A stretch of DNA of 21,419 nucleotides from assembly GCA_050117315.1 (NCBI GenBank), contig JASFMY010000123.1, positions 1-21,419 on the forward strand. Direction: 5' to 3'. The notes beneath the pieces are model-generated. The model had not been told where the DNA came from, ran no database searches, and saw nothing but the letters and a program-made list of their open reading frames with translations. Each line of letters opens with the position of its first letter. The first letter of the stretch is position 1. This document shows, one piece after another, positions 15,878 to 21,419 of this stretch. Source of the DNA: JANQIV01 sp050117315. GTDB taxonomy: Bacteria > Bacteroidota > Ignavibacteria > Ignavibacteriales > Melioribacteraceae. The position numbers were made by a program, and so were the translations under genes.

Positions 15878-16460
15878 TCAAGTTATCTCTATACCCGCAT
15901 ATTCCGTATCAACAAAAATCACAGTCTGATCATTGCTGACATAGTTTCTCGCGCTCGAATATTTATGACATAGTCATCCCTTCGTGGATATTCCTCAGCT
16001 TTTGATACTAAGCCGGCTTTAACGGGATTGTTATCTATGTACTTTAATTTCACCCGGAACATTTTATTGTTTCTTATTACTTCGTCATCAAATCTCTGCA
16101 TCCATAGTTTTCTTTTGTGCGTGGGAAAGTCTTTTGCTCTTTCACTAAAGACATTAAGTAACTCTTGTTTTCCTTTTTTCTCTACTATTTCAAGAATATC
16201 CCATGCACTATACTTTTTATATCCCGCATTATCTCTGAAATGTTTCCTTTAGTGTTGTCTGTTTTTACTATCCAATGAAAGTTTGTCGGCATTATTACAT
16301 ATGCCGGTATTTCAAAATAGTATTTTTTTTGATAGTATTTTATGTTATTAATCAGAGCATCGCAGCATTTTTCATCATCAAATACTTTAACAAAGTTAAC
16401 TATTGTTGTTACGAAGAAGAAATTTTTTTCAGTTAATTTACTTCGTCCTCTTCTGCTCAT
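15878..16460 (-). pseudogene. Degraded REP-associated tyrosine transposase (RAYT, Y1/HUH family)
   Basis: Minus-strand text matches the Bacteroidota-type RAYT: start MSRRGRSKLTEKNFFFVTT, then EIPAYVIMPTNFHWIVKTD, and later RKLWMQRFDDEV, KYIDNNPVKAGLVSKAEEY and SARNYVSND. It is broken in two places. One A appears missing from the A-run near 16215-16220 (DIK should be followed by KYSAWDILE). A 23-base insert at about 15965-15987 lies between EEY and KYSSARNY; after it the frame runs on to a stop at 15878. The HUH motif reads NFH where the family has HFH, so the metal-binding site is also lost. It is flanked by its palindromes at 15844-15873 and 16469-16565. Confidence 0.85.
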
Positions 16461-16468
16461 CTTTTAGT

Positions 16469-16565
16469 TTTTTACTGCCGTCACAGGCCCCCACATTGCA
16501 AGACAAGCATTCAGTGACGGGATTATTTTATTTTTATCATTTACTGCCTTTTCTTAAAACCCAGC
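16469..16565. repeat. 97-bp REP-like repeat, copy B
   Basis: This copy lies 8 bases upstream of the RAYT remnant start and matches 12344-12440 at about 90 percent. The inverted repeat is partly eroded on the left arm (CCGTCACAGG against TCAGTGACGG). Beyond CCCAGC it runs directly into AATGGAATA, without the 87-base element seen in copy A. Confidence 0.75.
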
Positions 16566-16627
16566 AATGGAATACTTGTTCACCTTTATCTTTGATAGTA
16601 TACATCACTTGATAACGGATGTGAAAA

Positions 16628-17674
16628 TCAATAATAATAATTCTTACAAAATGTAGCTGGATTAAGCTCAGTACCGCTTACAAGAGCCTTGGAAAAATCA
16701 TCTTCAAAAACGACAATCACATTATTATCATAACACAATGAATTTAAATTAAGCTGCTCATATTCAACAGGATGTTCTATACGATTACATTTAGAATAAG
16801 AAAATTCTATTCTGTTCTTAATTACTTCTGCAGGTATATTCTCAAATTTAACTACTGTAGTGTTGTAGGTAGTAAGGTCTCTGCGTGTAACTACATCGAC
16901 TTTAATCATGACTTGTAAATTATCTAATAAATAAACTTCAAAACCTACCGTTTCCCATTTTTTACTAGCTCTACTTTCATGCCCAGTCGCAAAAACACAA
17001 ACAGCCCAATACCCTTCCATTTTCCGAAGTCTCTCTATATTTTCTGCAACTTCCCTCTTTTGGCTGTTAAGTAAAGCAATTTTAGAAGAAATTATAGGTA
17101 TATCGCTTGAATTAGTATCAAGGTTGATATATTTCTCAAAATAATTTATTGCTGTGCTTAAGTATTCAGGCTGTTTCACATGCGGTAACTTACCCAGGGC
17201 ACTATACGCATTTGCTAATTTAAGATAAACTATATTTTTACTCTCTCCAGAAAGGCTGTCTAATAAATTTGAATATAGTTTTATAGCCAAAAGGAAGTCT
17301 TCTCTCTTATTTCCATATTCTAGAAAAGCATCCCTCTTAGCCATTTCATTTTCAAAGCGGAGAGGTTTTTTACTATCTAATCCACTTAATGATAAGCTTA
17401 TTACCTTTTGTTGATTAGGTTTAACAGAAAGAATCTCTTTATGTAAGACCTTTTTGTTATCAACGGATTTAAGTTGTAATAATCTTTCTCCACCCATAAC
17501 TAAAATTTTTTTAACTTCATTTGCAGTAATTTTGTTAACAAATTCCCCGTCAATAAACACATTACAGTCAACATTTATATCAAACAATACTGTCCCATTA
17601 GCTTTAGTTTGAGCATATTGATTAGTCAAACAGGCTACGAGGAATATTAGAAAAAAGCACATTTTTTTATTCAT
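16628..17674 (-). CDS. Secreted or lipid-anchored protein with PEGA-like N-terminal domain
   Basis: The 348-residue product has an N-terminal export signal (MNKKMCFFLIFLVACLTNQYA). LVAC at 12-15 would serve as a lipobox, while a cut after YAQ would make it a soluble periplasmic protein; I cannot decide. Residues about 27-97 (VLFDINVDCNVFIDGEFVNK ... VISLSL) look like a PEGA beta-sandwich, a module found in surface and envelope proteins. Residues about 105-215 are helical and TPR-like (KLYSNLLDSL, YLKLANAYSALGK, AINYFEKYINL). The C-terminal 130 residues are beta-rich and unrecognised. The next gene upstream on the same strand is a small exported protein 67 bases away, so the two may work together in the envelope. 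Confidence 0.65.
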   Translation of the reverse strand: MNKKMCFFLIFLVACLTNQYAQTKANGTVLFDINVDCNVFIDGEFVNKITANEVKKILVMGGERLLQLKSVDNKKVLHKEILSVKPNQQKVISLSLSGLDSKKPLRFENEMAKRDAFLEYGNKREDFLLAIKLYSNLLDSLSGESKNIVYLKLANAYSALGKLPHVKQPEYLSTAINYFEKYINLDTNSSDIPIISSKIALLNSQKREVAENIERLRKMEGYWAVCVFATGHESRASKKWETVGFEVYLLDNLQVMIKVDVVTRRDLTTYNTTVVKFENIPAEVIKNRIEFSYSKCNRIEHPVEYEQLNLNSLCYDNNVIVVFEDDFSKALVSGTELNPATFCKNYYY

Positions 17675-17741
17675 CTTTTCCTCTGAAGAAATTAGATTGA
17701 ATTATATTTTACTATTTCAAAAATTGCTCAACTTATTCTCT

Positions 17742-18155
17742 TTATCCTTGCCAAGTTCCCGATAATTTTCTGAATTCATATATAGATTTCCAACTTCTTT
17801 TAATTTGATTTTTTACAGGGACATAATATACAGGAGGGTCAGCCTCGCAAGTTGTTTCCCATTCAATAAGCAGTTTGATCACTAAACTTCTCAAGTTTGT
17901 AGTATAAAGAGCACCTTTCGCTAGAGCAATACCACATGATCCGTCTATTAGGTCTGTTATAAATAGTTTTGCTTTAACTTTGTCTTCATAAGAAATTGAC
18001 AAGCCATAGGCGTCATCATCGTCAAAGATTAAGGCAAATATTTCTTTTGTTTGTGAAGTTGAAGGTAGTGTTTGAGCTTTTAGTAACATATTTGTACAAA
18101 GGAATAAACAAAAGACCAATGTTAATTTTGTTATATTTTTTATGCCGATTTGCAT
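17742..18155 (-). CDS. Small exported protein of unknown function
   Basis: The 137-residue product has a clear signal peptide (KNITKLTLVFCLFLCTNMLL then KAQT, cleavage near residue 28). The mature part is about 109 residues with Asp-rich FDDDDAYG, and Cys residues in DGSCG and TTCEADPP that could form a disulphide outside the cytoplasm. I recognise no family. It precedes the PEGA-like gene on the same strand. Confidence 0.6.
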   Translation of the reverse strand: MQIGIKNITKLTLVFCLFLCTNMLLKAQTLPSTSQTKEIFALIFDDDDAYGLSISYEDKVKAKLFITDLIDGSCGIALAKGALYTTNLRSLVIKLLIEWETTCEADPPVYYVPVKNQIKRSWKSIYEFRKLSGTWQG

Positions 18156-18197
18156 TTTATTACCTTCTATTTTTTGAAGTAATTACACTTATTTTCT

Positions 18198-18234
18198 TTT
18201 AGCACATAGGCGTGGTTAGCCTACTAATGCTAAA
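18198..18234 (-). terminator. Imperfect hairpin after the asparaginase-like gene
   Basis: TTTAGCA/TGCTAAA (18198-18204, 18228-18234) encloses TAGGC/GCCTA (18207-18211, 18219-18223). It lies 34 bases past the stop of the three-gene operon. It has no proper U-run on the minus strand, so it is a weak terminator at best. Confidence 0.35.
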
Positions 18235-18267
18235 TTAAGACTAATACATTATGCCAAAATATTTCTA

Positions 18268-19383
18268 CTATAGGCCAATTTCCCATACAACATTAATTTC
18301 ACCTTTTATGTCGTGAGTCATCTCTTTGCATAGTTGCGAATAGGTTATTTCTCCGCTATGCTTTTTTGCTAATAACCATGCGAGTTTGGTTGTTTGTGAT
18401 TCAATACTCATATCATAAGCAGGAATTGCTAACATGTTCCTAGATAAGTATTGCCCTGGCTCGTTTACTTGAAAATTACTAATTCCATTGGGTGCTTGTG
18501 TTGTTACTACAATAGGTATCTCCCGATTTTTTAGGAATTGAAAACTACTATTAAGATTTGTACTTGCATCACCAGCACCAAATGCTCGTAATATAAAACC
18601 CTTTGTGTTCAATCGATCTACTAGTGATTTAAAAATATCTGGATTCATGCCAGGAAATTCTGTTATTGATACAATGTTCATGTCAAAATTATTCTCACAA
18701 ATCAAATCTTCAGCTTTTTTTGCTAAAGCATAGGTATGGGAACTCAAATAACTATTATGCTTATTTAAGTTATCTTCATTGATATTTATTATACGTCCAA
18801 TGCGCCCTATATCTCCAGCTTTAAATGATCTGAATGCGTCAAAATCGAACTCTGTATCTTTTTTAACTCTTGTACCTGTAATTATGTGACTGCCGAAAAC
18901 ACAAAGTACGCCCCTAATCTGACTTAAATATGGTTCCCTTGGCCAAACTGCCACTCGAACCGCATTACTCAAATTTGTTAATGCATCAGTACCTGGTTGT
19001 CCGTAGTGCACCTGTGAACCAGTCAGAATTACAGGCTTATTTAAATTTGCGAGTGCAAATGATAATGCTGCACAAGTATAACCTAATGTGTTTGTCCCAT
19101 GTGTAATTATGAATGAATCATAATTATCATATTCTTTTTTTATTAATGATGCTAAATCTATCCAATGGTTTGGCAAAATATCGGAGCTATCTACATCAGA
19201 TAACTCTATTGTATTTATTATAACTTCAACATCCCAAGTATTTTTTATTGAATACATGGTTGGCCTGATAATTTCAGAAAACTCAGTGGTAGTTGGTACA
19301 TTTATATTATCATTTTTGTAAGCCGCAACACGACCAGCAATTGTGCCTCCAGTGGTAATAAGTAACATTCTATGAATAAGCAT
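18268..19383 (-). CDS. L-asparaginase family protein with altered active-site motif
   Basis: From the ATG at 19383 the product is 371 residues, normal for type I asparaginases, with no signal peptide. The first catalytic motif is intact (LLITTGGTIAG, nucleophile Thr at 11 or 14), as are the substrate-binding DSSDILPNHW (about 65-74), GTDALTNLSNA and a TRVKKDTEFDFDAF segment with Lys174/175. The second motif should be HGTDT but reads HGTNT (95-99), replacing the aspartate of the Thr-Asp-Lys set by Asn98. Activity or substrate may therefore differ. A longer frame to 19497 only shadows the upstream gene; AAGGAG lies 11 bases before the chosen start, which is 4 bases after the preceding stop. Third gene of the TIR operon. 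Confidence 0.82.
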   Translation of the reverse strand: MLIHRMLLITTGGTIAGRVAAYKNDNINVPTTTEFSEIIRPTMYSIKNTWDVEVIINTIELSDVDSSDILPNHWIDLASLIKKEYDNYDSFIITHGTNTLGYTCAALSFALANLNKPVILTGSQVHYGQPGTDALTNLSNAVRVAVWPREPYLSQIRGVLCVFGSHIITGTRVKKDTEFDFDAFRSFKAGDIGRIGRIININEDNLNKHNSYLSSHTYALAKKAEDLICENNFDMNIVSITEFPGMNPDIFKSLVDRLNTKGFILRAFGAGDASTNLNSSFQFLKNREIPIVVTTQAPNGISNFQVNEPGQYLSRNMLAIPAYDMSIESQTTKLAWLLAKKHSGEITYSQLCKEMTHDIKGEINVVWEIGL

Positions 19384-19387
19384 TATA

Positions 19388-19888
19388 TTATAAGCTCCTT
19401 TTCGAATGAGGTTGACTAACATTAGCATACATGTAATTTGAAGAATACCGAAGTAGAAGTGGATTGAACCGTAAAAATCCTCTTTTGGTGCCGTCATTTG
19501 TTGTCATCCATTCTTTTAATTCGATCGATTTATCAAGAATATGAAACCAGGACCATAATGGCTGTTTGAATGGGCAGATAGTACCTCGTGGTATATGGCC
19601 AATCGGAGTATATTTTAAGCTAGCCAAATGAACCTGTTGTACCTTAATGGCATGTGCTACAAGTTCAAGCTCAACATCAAGATTACCACAAACATGTACT
19701 AAAGCAAATTTATTGTGGAATTTAACTAACATATGCTTAAGTTCATTAGTTACATTAACATTGCGTGCTTTTGCTGCTTCTTCGCAGGTCACAACATCTG
19801 AATTATAAGCCTCAGGATGATGTTCAAAAAGTAAACCTTTTTGCTCAGCCAAGATGCGAATTTTTTTGAATGGATCAGGCATTAACAT
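19388..19888 (-). CDS. YbaK/ProX-type aminoacyl-tRNA deacylase domain protein
   Basis: The product of 166 residues matches the YbaK/aminoacyl-tRNA-synthetase-associated fold: VVTCEEAAKARNV (about 32-44), ELKHMLVKF carrying the conserved lysine seen as KTLxxK in the family, LDVELELVAHAIKVQQVHLA, and the loop IGHIPRGTICPF equivalent to the usual GGVSPFG. Family members remove wrongly attached amino acids from tRNA (Cys-tRNAPro, Ala-tRNAPro) or act as free-standing editing domains. The C-terminal 60 residues are longer than usual and unassigned. ATG at 19888 is preferred to a TTG at 19894. It begins 10 bases after the TIR gene and ends 4 bases before the asparaginase-like gene. Substrate is unknown. 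Confidence 0.75.
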   Translation of the reverse strand: MLMPDPFKKIRILAEQKGLLFEHHPEAYNSDVVTCEEAAKARNVNVTNELKHMLVKFHNKFALVHVCGNLDVELELVAHAIKVQQVHLASLKYTPIGHIPRGTICPFKQPLWSWFHILDKSIELKEWMTTNDGTKRGFLRFNPLLLRYSSNYMYANVSQPHSKRSL

Positions 19889-19898
19889 TATCAAATTT

Positions 19899-21017
19899 TT
19901 ACAAAAGGTTTTTTCTCAGAAATTCATAACACATTTCTACATTAGACTTTATGAACTTTGAATGAAGAATACCGGAAATATTACTAGGTAGTTCAACACC
20001 TTCTTCAAGCAATAGGACAACACGATTTCTACCATAAAGGGACTGGCAATAACCTAGCTCATGTATAACATTTTGTCTTGCACGGATTCCGCCGTCTTTC
20101 AGTTCATCCTCCTTTGTTAAGAGAATAATAGCACGAGAGCAGCCTCGTGTTATTATTTCAAGATTCTCAACAATGGTAAGTCCAGGTTTTGCCGAGTCTT
20201 CAAAAAGTATTGGGTGTTGATTAAGATCGTCTTTTAAGAAATTACGTATCTTAAGAGTAACGGCTTCATTGTGACCATGACTAATGAATACACCCTTAGT
20301 ATTTATGTTTGTGTTTACATCGTTTTGGGGAATGGGATTCGCAATACTATCCTCATTCCATATTGTGTCGAAATTGGATGATAGATAGTCATATAAATCA
20401 TCCTCTTGTGTTATGTCATCAACAAACATTAACCAAGGATTATGTGCAGCACTTTGATCATGAAGAATAAGTCCTTTCCCTAAAAATTCTGAAAAGATGT
20501 AGACAGGTGCCTCAGTTAAAAGATTATAAAATCTTATTTCTAAAGCTGGACTTCCATTGATTTCACGGATCATAAAAAGAAGTTCTTCCAAAAAAGAAGA
20601 ATTCCTAAATTTATCACTATGTTTTAACTTTCCTTTAGCTTTCTTCCCTGCTACTATTCGTAGGGCATTGTATACCATAAAAAGAGAACAATTGACTTCA
20701 TATACTGAATTTTGTTTCAAAGAAATAGCTCTTGATCTTGCAAAAACAGAAAATGGATCTAATAGCAGAATTCGAATATCCATTTTTTTTTGGAATGCCA
20801 AAGCTATAATGTGTTCAATAACGTCCTCATCAAGAGTATCTGAAAAAAAAGTATCGAGTAATCGTATATTGTAATGTTTGCTATGATGTCCCTCAGGGGG
20901 AAGTGCGGAAAGCCAGTCCAACAATTCACGAATATGGGTCTGTAATCTCTGCTTACTTGTTACTACTCGATGCAAACCTTGGTATGATTGAAACTGTGGT
21001 GATAATCCGTTTTCCAT
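19899..21017 (-). CDS. TIR-like nucleotide-binding protein (PF10137 type) with unknown N-terminal domain
   Basis: Residues 241-370 of 372 match the TIR-like domain PF10137 (listed for Cap12/Pycsar TIR effectors): GVFISHGHNE, DSAKPGLTIVENLE (Glu284, Glu287), AIILLTKEDE, the hallmark RARQNVIHELGY (313-323), GRNRVVLLLEEGVELPSNISG. Such domains commonly degrade NAD+ when activated in phage defence. Residues 1-220 are unrecognised; a segment with LDTFFSDT, DIRILLLDPFSVFARSRA (80-97) and LEIRFYNLLTEAPVYIFSEF recalls the phospholipase-D-like sensor modules found beside signalling domains, an inference only. It has no membrane helix. A strong AGGAG lies 6 bases before the ATG. It is first in an operon with the YbaK-like and asparaginase-like genes. 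Confidence 0.85.
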   Translation of the reverse strand: MENGLSPQFQSYQGLHRVVTSKQRLQTHIRELLDWLSALPPEGHHSKHYNIRLLDTFFSDTLDEDVIEHIIALAFQKKMDIRILLLDPFSVFARSRAISLKQNSVYEVNCSLFMVYNALRIVAGKKAKGKLKHSDKFRNSSFLEELLFMIREINGSPALEIRFYNLLTEAPVYIFSEFLGKGLILHDQSAAHNPWLMFVDDITQEDDLYDYLSSNFDTIWNEDSIANPIPQNDVNTNINTKGVFISHGHNEAVTLKIRNFLKDDLNQHPILFEDSAKPGLTIVENLEIITRGCSRAIILLTKEDELKDGGIRARQNVIHELGYCQSLYGRNRVVLLLEEGVELPSNISGILHSKFIKSNVEMCYEFLRKNLL

Positions 21018-21072
21018 ACCGATCTCCTAATATTATTTAATCTTTATATTAACCCGACAAAACCACACTTTC

Positions 21073-21112
21073 AAAAAGTATGCTGGCAGGAAATTATTTC
21101 CTGCTAGTATAC
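21073..21112 (-). terminator. Hairpin with U-run upstream of the TIR operon
   Basis: Arms 21078-21093 and 21097-21112 pair over 16 positions (two G-U pairs on one strand) around a 3-base loop. On the minus strand the stem is followed by TTTTT. It fits an intrinsic terminator for transcription arriving from the right, which would insulate the TIR operon; a regulatory hairpin is an alternative. No gene is visible at 21113-21298. Confidence 0.6.
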
Positions 21113-21298
21113 CTCATGAAATTTTTAACAATAGGTATAAGTTATCTTTATATCACTTGTTACAAACAGTACCCTCTATAATTTGTAGATTTTTTTACCG
21201 GTTGAATTTTTGTCCAGCAATCCCCGGTATATTATCTGCCTTAAAGGACTTTTGTTCAACTATCAATGCGAGTACATGTTATTTATTCACCTAAGCAC

Positions 21299-21419
21299 TA
21301 ATTAGGGCTTGCTGAAAAGCAAATAAGAGCTTAAAAAATAATAAGATAGGTGAATAAAACCCTGAAAAAGTGCAAAGTAATTAATAAATTGAAGAAAAAA
21401 CATGTGCACTTAATAAGAG
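21299..21419. repeat. Right copy of 121-bp terminal inverted repeat (probable IS end)
   Basis: This is the exact reverse complement of 5-125. The edge TAATTAGGGCTTGCTGAAAAG starts the repeat, so the IS-like tip faces the window interior as on the left, and the same six bases TAATTA abut both tips. The 186 bases before it (21113-21298) contain no gene that I can support. Confidence 0.7.

Noticed and set aside
19388..19497. N-terminal extension of the asparaginase-like gene to 19497
   Set aside because: It lies out of frame inside the YbaK-like gene; the family N-terminus begins at MLLITTGG, close to the ATG at 19383 with its ribosome binding site.

Overview
The window reads as AT-rich chromosomal DNA of an anaerobic or facultatively anaerobic bacterium of the Bacteroidota/Ignavibacteria side. 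This is inference from the gene set (Rex-linked trimeric [FeFe] hydrogenase with a sensory hydrogenase and SpoIIE-type phosphatase, QueH, DUF2264), a RAYT transposase of a type I associate with that group, and two promoters that fit the Bacteroidota -33 TTG / -7 TAnnTTTG pattern. No rRNA or tRNA gene was seen.

Layout. Both window ends are the same 121-bp sequence in opposite orientation, most simply the ends of two copies of one insertion sequence. Just inside the left end lie a small unknown gene, a lipoprotein that resembles the SecD periplasmic head domain, a strong terminator and a decayed RHS/YD-repeat fragment. From 9536 down to 1498, all on the minus strand, runs a compact redox operon: rex, hydC, hydB, hydA, a PAS-containing sensory [FeFe]-hydrogenase-like protein and a PP2C/SpoIIE phosphatase. 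Rex would sense NADH/NAD+, HydABC would couple H2 to NADH and ferredoxin, and the last two genes look like a hydrogen- or redox-sensing signalling pair. A palindromic operator with three phased TATCGATA boxes covers the rex promoter.

From 9.6 to 12.7 kb the DNA is accessory: a HicAB toxin-antitoxin pair, a TOPRIM-domain protein split in two frames at an A6 run, direct repeats that look like 3' ends of group II introns, nested REP-like repeats, and a relic of an AspT/YidE-type transporter. Then come queH and a full-length DUF2264 gene, both minus strand. From 15.6 to 16.6 kb lie a 140-bp MITE-like hairpin and a dead REP-associated transposase (RAYT) that still has REP-like palindromes on both sides; the same palindrome recurs at 12.35 kb.

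The right part (16.6-21.0 kb, minus strand) holds two secreted proteins of unknown role and a tight three-gene operon: a TIR-like protein (PF10137 type) with an unknown N-terminal domain, a YbaK/ProX-type aminoacyl-tRNA deacylase domain protein, and an L-asparaginase homologue whose conserved HGTDT motif reads HGTNT. The gene spacings are 10 and 4 bases. This operon is the best candidate here for an undescribed, possibly defensive, system.
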